Below, one piece after another: positions 53,484-63,108 of a DNA stretch of 64,000 nucleotides. A program made the translations under genes and the position numbers. Within the stretch, counting starts at the first letter, position 1, and every line of letters begins with the position of its first letter. The notes beneath the pieces are model-generated. The model did no database searches and had not been told where the DNA came from. It saw nothing but the letters and a program-made list of their open reading frames with translations. The stretch comes from an uncultured Faecalibacterium sp. (lineage in GTDB: Bacteria; Bacillota; Clostridia; Oscillospirales; Ruminococcaceae): NCBI GenBank assembly GCA_934501115.1, contig CAKSTO010000002.1:113393-177392 (forward strand), in the 5' to 3' direction.

Positions 53484-53597
53484 TAGGTTTTTTGTAATTT
53501 CTTTGTAATATTTTTTGAACTTTTTGTGACCGGGTCGTGCACCTTCCATTGCCGCTTCCTCTTTGAATGGGGCTGGCATGACCGGAGGAGTTATCTT

Positions 53598-54326
53598 TTA
53601 CTCTCCCAGCTCCAGATAGCACTCAAAGCTGGTCTGTCCGTCATGCTTGCCGATCAGGTACCACCCTTCTGCAGAAGGCGCATAGAGCACCTCCACGGTC
53701 TCCCCCATCGGCACTTCGCGGTGGTAGTTGATGGCAGAAAAAGTCACTGCGCCTTTGCGCATCACATTCAGCGGCAGTGCGTCGCAGGCAAGATCCAGAT
53801 AAAAGGCATTGTTCAAGTGGCCGTTCAGGTCGCACTGAGAATAATGCACCGTCCACTGCCCTGCACTGGTCAGACCCTCGCGGCACTTGTGCAGCTGCAA
53901 GGGCAGCTCCCCCTCCACAGTCTCATTCCAGAACCCCTCCACCGTCCAGCCCGGCTCCCGCAGGATACGGTTTTCTGCGAGACTTACAACGATCCAGCGG
54001 CAGTCCACCATAGCCACCCGCTTTCCCTCGCTGTCGGTCACGGTGGTGATGCGCTTGACAGAGCCGTGCCTGCTCTCTTCGGCGCGAGTGGTCAGGGTGA
54101 GTTTTTCTGCCCGCCGGGGCACACGCTCGAACTTCAGAGCCTGCTTGCCCACAAGGAACGTCACGCCCCTGTCCTTAAAGAACTGGTCGTCCATCCCATA
54201 GGCACGGGCATGGTCTGTCGAAACCTGCTCCACATACCGCAGCAGCGCGCTGGGCTTGAGCAGGCTGCGGAAATCTGCGTCAGCATTCATAACGGTCATC
54301 GTCTCAGTGTAAAAATACGGTTCCAT
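53598..54326 (-). CDS. Acyl-ACP thioesterase
   Basis: The 242-residue protein starts at 54,326 behind AAAGGA; the longer frame upstream crosses the potD terminator and was rejected. It has two hotdog domains as in FatA-like bacterial acyl-ACP thioesterases, with LLKPSALLRYVEQVSTDHAR in the first and SQCDLNGHLNNAFYLDLACD in the second (the D-x-N-x-H-x-N active-site pattern). It would hydrolyse acyl-ACP to release fatty acids. Monocistronic. Confidence 0.85.
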   Translation of the reverse strand: MEPYFYTETMTVMNADADFRSLLKPSALLRYVEQVSTDHARAYGMDDQFFKDRGVTFLVGKQALKFERVPRRAEKLTLTTRAEESRHGSVKRITTVTDSEGKRVAMVDCRWIVVSLAENRILREPGWTVEGFWNETVEGELPLQLHKCREGLTSAGQWTVHYSQCDLNGHLNNAFYLDLACDALPLNVMRKGAVTFSAINYHREVPMGETVEVLYAPSAEGWYLIGKHDGQTSFECYLELGE

Positions 54327-54340
54327 GCTGTTTCCTTTCC

Positions 54341-54378
54341 ATAAAAACAGGCTGCGCTTTTCTGCTGCGCAGCCTGTT
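54341..54378 (-). terminator. Terminator of the pot operon
   Basis: AACAGGCTGCGC / GCGCAGCCTGTT perfect stem with TTTTTAT on the minus strand. Confidence 0.85.
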
Positions 54379-54384
54379 GCTTCT

Positions 54385-55617
54385 TTAATACTGATTGCGG
54401 GTACGCCTGCGCACTTTGCGCCAGATGTTGAAGCAGGCCAGCGCCACCATAGCGGCCAGCAGGGCAAGAAACAGCAGGCTGCTGCCGCCCTCGTCGTAGC
54501 TCTTCATCTCGCTCCACTTTACGTCCAGCTCATTGTTGACGTCGTCGCTCAATGCGGTGAATACCTTTTCCTTTGCAGCTTCCTCTTCAGGAGGATAAGC
54601 GATCGTGCTTTCCTTCAGATCCTCGTCCAGCACCTCCCACACATCGTGCATGGGGGTGGTGTAGCCGATATACTCGGCGTTTGCCCTGCCGATATCGGTC
54701 TCACACATGAAGTTGATGAACATCTCGGCTGCTTCCTGATGCTCACTGGCAGCAGGGATTGCCATGCAGTCCACGGACAGTACACTGCCCTCTTCGGGAA
54801 AGACCCACGCAAGATCCGGGTTGTCATCGATCATGGTAATGGCATCACCGGAGTAGTACACGCCGACAGCTGCCTCGCCGCCGATCATCTTATCAAAGAT
54901 TTCGTCCATGACGTATGCCTGCACCAGCGGCTTCTGCGCCTTGAGCTCTTCCACCACCTCGTCCACTTCTTCGGTGGACTGCGGGTTGATGTTGTGGCCG
55001 CTCTTGAACGCTGCAATGGCGTAAGCATCACGGCTGTTGTTGAACATCAGGATGTTATCTGCATACCGCTCGTCCCACAGGTCAGCCCAGCTGGTGGGTG
55101 CCTTGTCTACCATCGTGGTGTTGTAGATGATGCCGGTCGTGCAGAGCATGTAGGGCACGGTGTAGGCATTCTGCGGGTCGTAATCCGGATTCACATACTC
55201 CGGATCGATCTTTCGGAAGTTCGGGATATTATCGTAGTTCAGGGGCTTGAGCATCCCTTCTGAGATCATCTTTGCCACCATGTAGTCCGACGGAATGACC
55301 ACATCGTAGTTGGCTGCGCCGGACTTGAGCTTGGCGTACATGGACTCGTTGGAGTCGAAGGTGGTGTAATTGACCTTGATGCCGGTGAGCTGCTCAAACG
55401 CGGCCACCACATCCACGCTGTCGTCCGAACCGTTGGAGATATACTCGCCCCAGTTATAGACGTTGATGGCCACATTCTGCCCCTTAAAGCGGGTCCAGTC
55501 GTAATCATCCGACACCGAGACGTCCTCTGTGACCTCAATAGTACCGGCTGCAACGGCGGGCAGTGCCCAGCAGAATGCCATTGCCAGTGCCAGCAGTAAA
55601 ACAGCAAAGCGTTTCAT
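54385..55617 (-). CDS. potD: Spermidine/putrescine ABC transporter substrate-binding protein
   Basis: The start at 55,617 (MKRFAVLLLALAMAFCW) overlaps potC by 4 bp and follows GGGGAGGG. An N-terminal signal sequence (1-24) leads into a PotD-type binding fold (INVYNWGEYISNGSDDSVDV, DVVIPSDYMVAKMISEGML, PYMLCTTGIIYNTTMVDKAP, GEAAVGVYYSGDAITM). There is no proper lipobox. Instead, the C-terminus has a membrane segment (about 378-397, SLLFLALLAAMVALACFNIW) and a basic tail, an uncommon way to anchor the receptor. 410 residues. Confidence 0.9.
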   Translation of the reverse strand: MKRFAVLLLALAMAFCWALPAVAAGTIEVTEDVSVSDDYDWTRFKGQNVAINVYNWGEYISNGSDDSVDVVAAFEQLTGIKVNYTTFDSNESMYAKLKSGAANYDVVIPSDYMVAKMISEGMLKPLNYDNIPNFRKIDPEYVNPDYDPQNAYTVPYMLCTTGIIYNTTMVDKAPTSWADLWDERYADNILMFNNSRDAYAIAAFKSGHNINPQSTEEVDEVVEELKAQKPLVQAYVMDEIFDKMIGGEAAVGVYYSGDAITMIDDNPDLAWVFPEEGSVLSVDCMAIPAASEHQEAAEMFINFMCETDIGRANAEYIGYTTPMHDVWEVLDEDLKESTIAYPPEEEAAKEKVFTALSDDVNNELDVKWSEMKSYDEGGSSLLFLALLAAMVALACFNIWRKVRRRTRNQY

Positions 55618-56462
55618 TTCGCGCCCTCCCCTCTCAGTGCCTTCTGGTCGCGGCGGTAGCTGCGGCTGTCCATCACATTGGAGATCAGGATGATGCACAG
55701 GATGACCACGAACATGATCGTGGACAATGCATAGATCTCCGGGCTGACCTTCTTGCGGGTCATGGAGTAGATCGCAATGGGCAGCGTTTCCACCGTGCCG
55801 CAGTTAAAGTAGGAGATCATGAAGTCATCAATGGAGTAAGTCAGGCAGATGAGGAAGGCCGACAGGATGGCTGGACTGATCTCCGGCAGAATGACCTTGA
55901 AGAAGGCCTGTTTCGGGTCGCAGCCCAGATCCAGAGCGGCCTCATACAGCTTGATGTCCAGCTGCTTGAGCTTTGGGCTGACGTTGAAGATGACATACGG
56001 CACATTGAATGCGATATGCGCAATGAGCAGCGTCGGGAAGCCCATGATGGTATCCGGCAGCCAGGAAACGCCGCCGGCAAAGCGCTGATAGGCAACGAAC
56101 AGCAGCATCAGCGAGATGCCGGTGATGATCTCAGGGTTGACCACCGGGATATAGGTAATATTCGTGACCAGCAGGCGGCTCCTGCGGCTCATGGATGCAA
56201 TCCCCAGGCTTGCCGCTGTGCCCAGCACCGTAGCGATGACCGCCGACAGCAGTGCCACCTCAACAGAGACCAGCAGCGCGTGCAGGATGGACGGGTTGTG
56301 GAACAGACTGGCGTACCATTTGAGCGTAAAGCCTGTGAAGAGCGAATAGCCCTTGGACTGGTTAAAGCTGAACACGATCATGTATGCAATGGGCAGGTAC
56401 ATAAAGCAGAAGAACAGGATGATGTAGGCGCGCTGCATCAGTCGCAGATGTTTCGTTTTCAT
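55614..56462 (-). CDS. potC: Spermidine/putrescine ABC transporter permease PotC
   Basis: The 282-residue permease has six membrane segments and the BPD_transp_1 EAA-like loop (EAALDLGCDPKQAFFKVILP at about 180-200) that contacts PotA. The family signature FSIDDFMISYF-like sequence (TYSIDDFMISYFNCGTVETL) is present. It overlaps potD by 4 bp, and its start coincides with the last base of potB. Confidence 0.92.
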   Translation of the reverse strand: MKTKHLRLMQRAYIILFFCFMYLPIAYMIVFSFNQSKGYSLFTGFTLKWYASLFHNPSILHALLVSVEVALLSAVIATVLGTAASLGIASMSRRSRLLVTNITYIPVVNPEIITGISLMLLFVAYQRFAGGVSWLPDTIMGFPTLLIAHIAFNVPYVIFNVSPKLKQLDIKLYEAALDLGCDPKQAFFKVILPEISPAILSAFLICLTYSIDDFMISYFNCGTVETLPIAIYSMTRKKVSPEIYALSTIMFVVILCIILISNVMDSRSYRRDQKALRGEGAK

Positions 56463-57280
56463 CAGGACACGCCCTCCATTTCATCTTCGTCAAAGCTGGA
56501 CGTGAAGCTCATGCACAGCAGAACGATGATCATCAGCACAAGGCTCATCGCAGAGCCCACATTCAGGTTGTAGCTGTTGCCCAGGAACTGCATTTCGATC
56601 AGATCGCCGATCAGCAGGTTGGAGCCGCCGCCCAGCATACGGCTGATGACAAATGTGGACACCGCCGGGACGAATACCATGGTGATGCCAGTGCTGATGC
56701 CGGGCACGCTCATGGGAATAAGCACCCGGACAAGCGTTCTGGCGGTGGAAGCACCCAGATCCTGCGCAGCCTCCACCAGACTCTGATCGATCTTGGTCAT
56801 ACTGGTGTACAGCGGCAGGATCATATAGGGCACGTAATTGTACACCATCCCCAGCACCACCGCACCGGAGGTGTTGAGCATATTGCAGGGTCCGAGGCCA
56901 AACACGCCCAGCACGGCATTGACGGGGCCGTTGATGCTGAGTAACCCCATCCACGCATAGGTGCGCAGCAGGAAGTTCATCCACATGGGCAGCATGACCA
57001 GCATCAGCATGATGTGCTGTTTGTTCACCCGCAGGCGGGACAGAAAGTAGCCTACCGGAAACGCGATGACCAGACAGATCACCGTTGCAATGAGTGCCAG
57101 CAGCAGACTGCGGGCAAATACCGAGCCGTAGCCGCTGATGGAGGTCAGGTTGTCCAGCGTAAAGGCACCGTTTGCATCGGTAAACGCATAGTACACCACG
57201 ATAATGAGCGGCACCACTGTAAACAGCACCATCCACACAAAGTAGGGATAGGCCAGTTTTTTATCGTAAATCTTCATCAT
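56462..57280 (-). CDS. potB: Spermidine/putrescine ABC transporter permease PotB
   Basis: A 272-residue inner-membrane permease with six segments and the EAA loop VEAAQDLGASTARTLVRVLI (about 168-187). Two possible Met starts (57,280 and 57,277) lie 6 bp after potA. It pairs with PotC to form the channel. Confidence 0.92.
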   Translation of the reverse strand: MMKIYDKKLAYPYFVWMVLFTVVPLIIVVYYAFTDANGAFTLDNLTSISGYGSVFARSLLLALIATVICLVIAFPVGYFLSRLRVNKQHIMLMLVMLPMWMNFLLRTYAWMGLLSINGPVNAVLGVFGLGPCNMLNTSGAVVLGMVYNYVPYMILPLYTSMTKIDQSLVEAAQDLGASTARTLVRVLIPMSVPGISTGITMVFVPAVSTFVISRMLGGGSNLLIGDLIEMQFLGNSYNLNVGSAMSLVLMIIVLLCMSFTSSFDEDEMEGVS

Positions 57281-57286
57281 TGCGGC

Positions 57287-58333
57287 TCACCCCTCCGAAC
57301 GCGCCATGATATGGATCTCGTTGGGGCCAATGCGCATGCCAATGGTCTCACCGGGTGTGCAGGCGCGGGTGGAGTGGATGAGCCACTCGCGGCCCTCGCA
57401 CTCCACATGCATCTCAAAATGGACGCCCTTGAAAATGACGTCGTTCACAACACCCACCAGCTGGCCTTCCACGGGCGATACCACCTCGATATCCTCGGGG
57501 CGAACCACGACCTGCACACTCTGCTCCCGGGCAAAGCCGCGATCCACACAGGGGAAATCCACGCCGGAGAAGGACACAAGGAAGTCCTTGTGCATCACGC
57601 CGTCCACGATGTTGGAGTCGCCGATAAAGTCCGCCACAAAGGCGTTCTTCGGCTCATTATAAATATCCTCGGGCGTGCCGATCTGCTGCACCTTGCCGCC
57701 GTTCATGACCACAACGGTGTCGGACATGGTCAGCGCCTCTTCCTGATCGTGGGTGACGTAAATAAAGGTAATGTTCATTTCCCGCTGCAGACGTTTCAGC
57801 TCCAGCTGCATCTCCTTGCGCAGCTTGAGATCCAGTGCGCCAAGGGGCTCGTCCAGAAGCAGGATCTCCGGTTCATTCACCAGACTGCGGGCGATGGCCA
57901 CACGCTGCTGCTGACCGCCGGACATCTGGCTGATGCTGCGGCGTTCAAACCCTTTCAGACCCACGACCTCCAGCATATTGCGTACTTTGCGACGGATGGT
58001 CTCTTCGTCCATCTTTTTCAGGCGCAGGCCAAAGGCCACATTCTCGAACACATTCAGGTGCGGGAACAGCGCATACTTCTGGAAAACGGTATTCACCGGC
58101 CGCTTATACGGCGGCACACCGGTGATATCCTCGCCTTTCAGCAGCACTTTGCCTGCGTTCGGCTCCAGAAAGCCTGCGATCAGGCGCAGGGTCGTGGTTT
58201 TGCCGCAGCCGGAAGGGCCCAGCAGCGTTACGAACTCTTTGTCATGGATGTCAAGGTTCAGCCCATCCAGAATGCGCTGACCATCAAATTCCACTACGAT
58301 GTCCCGCAGCGAAACGATCACCGAGTTGTCCAT
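57287..58333 (-). CDS. potA: Spermidine/putrescine ABC transporter ATP-binding protein
   Basis: The 348-residue ATPase drives polyamine uptake. The start at 58,333 has AAGGAGG 12 bp upstream. Walker A GPSGCGKTT (39-47), Q-loop FQKYALFPHLNV, signature MSGGQQQRVAIARSL, Walker B ILLLDEPLGALD, and a C-terminal TOBE domain (RPEDIEVVSPVEGQLVGVVN). First gene of the operon potA-potB-potC-potD. Confidence 0.94.
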   Translation of the reverse strand: MDNSVIVSLRDIVVEFDGQRILDGLNLDIHDKEFVTLLGPSGCGKTTTLRLIAGFLEPNAGKVLLKGEDITGVPPYKRPVNTVFQKYALFPHLNVFENVAFGLRLKKMDEETIRRKVRNMLEVVGLKGFERRSISQMSGGQQQRVAIARSLVNEPEILLLDEPLGALDLKLRKEMQLELKRLQREMNITFIYVTHDQEEALTMSDTVVVMNGGKVQQIGTPEDIYNEPKNAFVADFIGDSNIVDGVMHKDFLVSFSGVDFPCVDRGFAREQSVQVVVRPEDIEVVSPVEGQLVGVVNDVIFKGVHFEMHVECEGREWLIHSTRACTPGETIGMRIGPNEIHIMARSEG

Positions 58334-58361
58334 TTTATACGTTATCCTCCTTAAACTCAGC

Positions 58362-58390
58362 CGCAAAAAACAGGGCGTGACCCCGTTTTT
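58362..58390 (-). promoter_or_regulatory. Hairpin in the potA leader
   Basis: AAAAACGGGGtcacgCCCTGTTTTT, imperfect, with a T-run on the minus strand, ending about 30 bp before the potA start. It could attenuate the operon; the leader is about 180 nt. Confidence 0.45.
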
Positions 58391-58521
58391 TTCTGCATAA
58401 GGGTGATTCAGAGCCGGCTTTTCCCAGCCAACGCACTCTGGCTGAAATAGCTGACCCATTCCCGCACAACATCCATGACGACCGTAAAATATTGCGCAGT
58501 TATTCTGCCCCCATCCTGTCT

Positions 58522-58550
58522 ATCTTAATCAATCTTTGCAGAAATGTCAA
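58522..58550 (-). promoter_or_regulatory. Promoter of the pot operon
   Basis: -35 TTGACA (58,545-58,550), 17-bp spacer, -10 TAAGAT (58,522-58,527). Confidence 0.7.
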
Positions 58551-58590
58551 TCACTCCGCCGATGTTTGCCGAAACTTCACAGGATGCATC

Positions 58591-58634
58591 AAAAAAACAT
58601 GCACCGCAGCGGGATTTCTGCTGCAATGCATGTT
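58591..58634 (-). terminator. Terminator of the ABC exporter/DUF4340 operon
   Basis: ACATGCA / TGCATGT with GCAGC / GCTGC inside, then TTTTTTT on the minus strand. Confidence 0.8.
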
Positions 58635-58641
58635 CAGAGGA

Positions 58642-59622
58642 TCATTTCGTTTTCAGGCTGTCTGCCGTTGTCAGAAGGGTCTGGACAGTGCTCAGTTCCA
58701 CCGGGTAAACCGAGCGGTCTCCTTCCGTCATCATCCAGCAGCCATCGGCGTTGCTGGCGTAATACAGGGTCACATTACCGTCGGAAGTCTCTGCCTGTAC
58801 CGCGGCAAGAGGTGCATCAAACCCATAGGCAGACGGATCTGCATCCGTGACCTGTGCAGTCACGCAGCCTGCCAGCGCCGTAAGGATGCTCTGCACCCCG
58901 CTGTCGTCCAGCTCAGCAGAAGGCTCATCGGTGAGCCGCCACACGGTCTGATACTCTGTGGAACCGGAAGCATCTTCTGAAGCGTTTTCGCCTTCCACCG
59001 GTTCGGACATTGCCTTCAGCGAGAGCGTGCCGCTGCCCGATGTGATGGAGATGCTTTCCAGTGCAGATGCTGTCAGCCCTGCCGGGTTGAAGCTGCCGAA
59101 GAGGTCAGCTTTGGTATATTGGAAGCAGGCGGCCTTGTTGCCGGACACCGTATAGATCGCGTCATCTCCCTTCTTTTGCACATACAGATCCCCGGTGGCC
59201 GGGTTCTCCGCACCAAAGGAGAACGTACCGGTCTGTCCGCCGGCTGTGACGGTCACGGTGACCACCGGGTCAGAAAGGCCATAGTCCTCGCCGGGCTGTG
59301 CTGTCAGCCGACGCTTGGCGTTCAAAGATGCCAGCGCCGTGACCATGGTATTGCAGGCAGATGCGTCCAGATGATAGTCCGGGTCATCGGCCAGCGTCCA
59401 GCTGCCGGAATCGCAGTCCAGTGTCAGGGTCTCTCCGTTATAGGTATATCGGATCTGCTCTGCATCCCCCGCCGCAAAGGAGGAAAGTACAATGCCGCCC
59501 TCTGCGGCAGCGCTGGAAGCCGCTTGTTCTGCGGCATTGCTGCGGATGACAAGCCACAGCAACCCGCCCAGTACAAGCACCAGTGCCAGAAGGACGGCCA
59601 AGGTGCGCTGTTTCGTTTTCAT
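58642..59622 (-). CDS. DUF4340-domain protein
   Basis: A 326-residue extracytoplasmic protein with one N-terminal membrane anchor (about 8-27) and two repeats of a beta-rich unit: LDCDSGSWTLADDPDYHLDA ... LSDPVVTVTVTAGG, and TVWRLTDEPSAELDDSGVQS ... YGFDAPLAAVQAET. That is the DUF4340 pattern. Such proteins regularly follow GldG-like genes and are thought to be part of the exporter complex; their role is unknown. Confidence 0.85.
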   Translation of the reverse strand: MKTKQRTLAVLLALVLVLGGLLWLVIRSNAAEQAASSAAAEGGIVLSSFAAGDAEQIRYTYNGETLTLDCDSGSWTLADDPDYHLDASACNTMVTALASLNAKRRLTAQPGEDYGLSDPVVTVTVTAGGQTGTFSFGAENPATGDLYVQKKGDDAIYTVSGNKAACFQYTKADLFGSFNPAGLTASALESISITSGSGTLSLKAMSEPVEGENASEDASGSTEYQTVWRLTDEPSAELDDSGVQSILTALAGCVTAQVTDADPSAYGFDAPLAAVQAETSDGNVTLYYASNADGCWMMTEGDRSVYPVELSTVQTLLTTADSLKTK

Positions 59623-59634
59623 GCTGTGCCTCCC

Positions 59635-61065
59635 TTATCTGCGGCGGCGCAGCAGAACGACTGCAGCACCCGCAATGAGCACCGCCGCCGGCAGAAGGAA
59701 CACAAACACCATGCCCAGCGTCATCGCAGAAGAGGCCGCCACCGTGATAGGTTCCGCTTCCAGCGCCTTGGTGTCGATGAGGATCTCCTGCCCCACCATC
59801 GAAGCGGCGCAGCCCTGCAGGAAGGTCAGATTTCCGGGGACAGACTGGTACAGCTGTTCATTGTCCATGTTCGGGCATCCGATCCAGACGACCTCCGCCC
59901 CTGTACTGTCATTGCGTGCCCACACGGCCAGCGAAAAAGGGCCGTCAACATCGCCGGAGTCCTTTTCGGAGGAAGTGTTCTCGTCGAGATCCGCCTTGCT
60001 GTAGGAGTCCTCCGAGGTGTTCAGCAAAGGCTCTGCCGCCACACCGTCGGTCTCTGTGACCATGATGCCCTGCGCCACCGAGAGCATCACATGGGAGCCC
60101 TTGTTCACGCCGTTCAGCGCGGTGCTCTCCTCAGTGGTGCCGTAGTCCGGGAACAGCGAATACGGATAGCCGTAGAGCGCATGACCCGCGTCGCCTTCCA
60201 CCACAAGACCCGGCTCGCGGGCAAGGCCGAACTGTGCCATCACGGCGTCCAGATTCGGTGTATCGACAAAGGCACTGGTCGTCAGCAGCACTTTTCCGCC
60301 GTTTTCCAGATAGGCCTGCAGCTGAGAGATCTCGTCCACAAGGCCGTCGGATGCAAAATCCGATGCAGGAGCGTTCATGATCAGCAGGCTGCAATCGTCC
60401 GGGATGGTGCTGGTGAGCAGATCCAGCGGCTGCAGATCGAGATTCTGCGCCTCCAGCGCCTCTGTCAGAGAAGATGTGGGTACCTGCTCCCCGTGGTTCG
60501 TAGTATAGTAAACATGGCTTTCCTCTGCGGCAGTCAGCTTGTAGATGGCAGAGGTGATCTGCTTTTCGCCGCCGAAGGTCACATTGGCAGAACCGGTGGT
60601 GTAGTAGTCGGAGTAGTCATACTCGTAAAGATCCGCTGCATCCAGCACCACGCTGTCGTCGCCGGATACCACGATCAGGCTGCCCGCCGCCGCGTCAGAT
60701 GCGCCGTACTGTGCCGCAAAGTTCGGATAAAGCGCCGGGTCTTTCTGCTCCCATCGCAGATGGCTGCTTTCCTCCGCGTAGTGATCCAGCAGCTTGGTAA
60801 GAATCGCATCCTCACTGCCGGTCTCGCACAGATAATAGATCGTCACATCCTGATCCATGCCCTGTACCAGCTTCCGGGAACTGTCGCTAAGGGTGTACAT
60901 TTTAGCCTCAGACAGGTCGAGCTCCGTGTATTTGGATGGAATCGCTCCCACCAGCAGATTCACCAGAACCGCCAGCACAATGGCTGCAGCAAGAATTGCT
61001 GTGGAATATAACCCGTTGCGGAAGACCCTGCCATTTGCAGACGAAGTAAATTTGAATTTTTTCAT
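59635..61065 (-). CDS. GldG-family ABC exporter auxiliary protein
   Basis: The 476-residue protein has an N-terminal membrane segment (about 20-40), an extracytoplasmic domain of the ABC-type_uncharacterised (GldG/IFT52-like) group (LDLSEAKMYTLSDSSRKLVQ, CSLLIMNAPASDFASDGLVD, LENGGKVLLTTSAFVDTPN) and a C-terminal membrane segment with RRRR end. It works with the permease and ATPase encoded upstream. Substrate unknown. Confidence 0.85.
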   Translation of the reverse strand: MKKFKFTSSANGRVFRNGLYSTAILAAAIVLAVLVNLLVGAIPSKYTELDLSEAKMYTLSDSSRKLVQGMDQDVTIYYLCETGSEDAILTKLLDHYAEESSHLRWEQKDPALYPNFAAQYGASDAAAGSLIVVSGDDSVVLDAADLYEYDYSDYYTTGSANVTFGGEKQITSAIYKLTAAEESHVYYTTNHGEQVPTSSLTEALEAQNLDLQPLDLLTSTIPDDCSLLIMNAPASDFASDGLVDEISQLQAYLENGGKVLLTTSAFVDTPNLDAVMAQFGLAREPGLVVEGDAGHALYGYPYSLFPDYGTTEESTALNGVNKGSHVMLSVAQGIMVTETDGVAAEPLLNTSEDSYSKADLDENTSSEKDSGDVDGPFSLAVWARNDSTGAEVVWIGCPNMDNEQLYQSVPGNLTFLQGCAASMVGQEILIDTKALEAEPITVAASSAMTLGMVFVFLLPAAVLIAGAAVVLLRRRR

Positions 61066-61080
61066 CGCTGTGTCCCCCTC

Positions 61081-61953
61081 TCAGTTCCAGCGGCGCTTTT
61101 CCAGCCCCTGCGCTGTGAAAAACAGGAACAGGACGATCACAGTCAGGTAGTATACCAGCGTCGGGATGGAAAAGCTGCTGTTGACAAATTCTTCAAACGG
61201 GGTAAACAGGCACAGCGCACTCAACACTGCGCTGAAGGCTTCGGTCAGCCAGCTGCTTTGCAGCAGGAACAACGCCGTCAGCGCTGCGCAGCCTCCTGCA
61301 AAGGTCAGGCAGCCCAGCGTGAAGCTGCGGGTGCGCAGACCAGCCACCACGCTGAGCACAGCAGCAATCGCCGTGAACAATGCCAGCGCCACCGCACTGC
61401 CCGCTGTAAACAGGTTGCGCAGACTTGGCATCATGTAGGCCAGCAGCAGCGCAGCCACCCCCGCCACGGCGGCAATGATCTGGTTCTCGGTCAAACTGGA
61501 AAGGAACACGCCAATGGAAATGGCGGCGCATCCCATGAGGAAATAGCAAAGCAGTGCGGCGAGATTCGCCAGTGTGGCCGTGCCGGTCGCGCCCAGCGCC
61601 GCCAGCACTGCGATCATCACAGCGTCCACAAGGCACGGCAGGGCAAACAGCACGCACAATGCCAGAAATTTGCCCAGCACAATGCCCCATACGGACACCG
61701 GGCTCGTCAGCAGCAGCTGGTCGGTGCGGCTGCGGCGCTCCTCTGCAAAAGAGCGCATGGTCAGCACCGGGATATACAGCAGCATCACAAAAATCGTTCG
61801 GTACAACGTGTAGTATCCAAAATCCGTCAGTCCATAGCCCAGATTCAGTGCAACAAAATAAATCGCCGTTGCAGCCAGCATGAAGGCTGTGAGCACATAA
61901 CCGATCATGCCGTGGAAATAGCTGCGGATCTCACGCTTGAAGATCGCGGTCAT
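61081..61953 (-). CDS. ABC exporter permease (GldF/ABC-2 type)
   Basis: A 290-residue permease with six membrane segments. ABC-2 features: MTAIFKREIRSYFHGMIGYV, RTDQLLLTSPVSVWGIVLGK, and hydrophobic Ala/Leu segments after it. The start at 61,953 forms a 4-bp ATGA overlap with the ATPase gene; the longer open frame upstream lies inside that gene and was rejected. Confidence 0.88.
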   Translation of the reverse strand: MTAIFKREIRSYFHGMIGYVLTAFMLAATAIYFVALNLGYGLTDFGYYTLYRTIFVMLLYIPVLTMRSFAEERRSRTDQLLLTSPVSVWGIVLGKFLALCVLFALPCLVDAVMIAVLAALGATGTATLANLAALLCYFLMGCAAISIGVFLSSLTENQIIAAVAGVAALLLAYMMPSLRNLFTAGSAVALALFTAIAAVLSVVAGLRTRSFTLGCLTFAGGCAALTALFLLQSSWLTEAFSAVLSALCLFTPFEEFVNSSFSIPTLVYYLTVIVLFLFFTAQGLEKRRWN

Positions 61954-62915
61954 TCGTCTTCTCCCCTCTCGTCCTTCGGTTGATCGCTCTCGGTGAGCGC
62001 AAGGAATACCTCCTCCAGAGACTTGCTCTCTGCAGCGAGCGCCAGCACGGTACAGCCCGCCCCGGAAAGAGCACGGGACACCTCGGCACGGCGGTCGGCA
62101 GTGTCGGTGCTTTCTGCCGTAAAGGTCACCTGCCCGTCCGTTTCGCTTTCCAGCTGCACGCTGCAGATCCCCGGAACCGAGCCAACCGCGTTCATCACAT
62201 CGGCACCTTTGCCCAGCACGGTAGCCCGCAGCCGGCTGCCGGGGTTGAGCTTTTCGCCCAGTTCTTCCGGTGCGCCCACCGCCACCAGATGCCCCTTGGA
62301 AAGGATCAGCACCTGACTGCACACTGCCTGCACCTCGCTGAGGATATGGCTGGACAGGATCACGGTGTGCGTCCTTCCCAGTTCCTGAATGAGTTTTCGG
62401 ATCTCAATGACCTGTGCAGGGTCAAGGCCAACCGTAGGCTCATCCAGAATGATGAGCTGCGGCGCACCCAGCAGCGCCTGCGCAATGCCCACACGCTGGC
62501 GGTAGCCCTTGGACAGGCTGCGGATGAGCCGGGGCAGAACATCCTCCAGCCCAGTGCGGCGGGCGACGCGCAGCACCTGTTCTTTGCGCTCTGCCTTTTT
62601 TTTGACGCCTTTGAGCTCTGCCGCAAAATCCAGATATTCCTGCACCGTCATCTCCGGATAAAGCGGCGGCTGTTCCGGCAGATAGCCCACGCAGGCCTTT
62701 GCCTTCTGCGCTTCCTCCGGCAGGCTGAAGCCTGCGACTTCCACCTCACCGGATGTGGGCGCAAGATAGCCGGTGAGGATATTCATAATGGTCGATTTGC
62801 CTGCACCGTTCGGTCCCAAAAGGCCGAAGATCTGTCCGTCGCCTACCGTGAAGGAAAGGTTCTCAATGGCTGTGCGGGCGCCGTACTTCTTATTCAGTTG
62901 CGATACTTTGATCAC
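61950..62915 (-). CDS. ABC exporter ATP-binding protein (GldA-like)
   Basis: A 321-residue ATPase: Walker A GPNGAGKST (34-42), Q-loop YLPEQPPLYPEMT, signature SLSKGYRQRVGIAQAL, Walker B LIILDEPTVGLDP, and a GldA-type C-terminal domain. The GTG start at 62,915 has AAGGAG at about 7 bp. First gene of the four-gene exporter operon. Confidence 0.88.
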   Translation of the reverse strand: MIKVSQLNKKYGARTAIENLSFTVGDGQIFGLLGPNGAGKSTIMNILTGYLAPTSGEVEVAGFSLPEEAQKAKACVGYLPEQPPLYPEMTVQEYLDFAAELKGVKKKAERKEQVLRVARRTGLEDVLPRLIRSLSKGYRQRVGIAQALLGAPQLIILDEPTVGLDPAQVIEIRKLIQELGRTHTVILSSHILSEVQAVCSQVLILSKGHLVAVGAPEELGEKLNPGSRLRATVLGKGADVMNAVGSVPGICSVQLESETDGQVTFTAESTDTADRRAEVSRALSGAGCTVLALAAESKSLEEVFLALTESDQPKDERGEDE

Positions 62916-63061
62916 AGCAAACGCTCCTTTGTGTGATAATTTCAATGCTGGTATATTCTAGCCGGAAAATGTGTAATTTTTGAGACAATCCTGCCCGGAA
63001 ACATTAAAAGATTTCTTAAGAATGATTCAGATGCGCCATACCCCCGCACCCGCCCACATAA

Positions 63062-63097
63062 CAAAAAAGCACCGTCTCCCGAAGGAAACGGTGCTCA
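63062..63097 (-). terminator. Terminator of rpmE
   Basis: AGCACCGT / ACGGTGCT stem with TTTTTT tail on the minus strand. Confidence 0.85.
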
Positions 63098-63108
63098 GAA
63101 AACCATAA

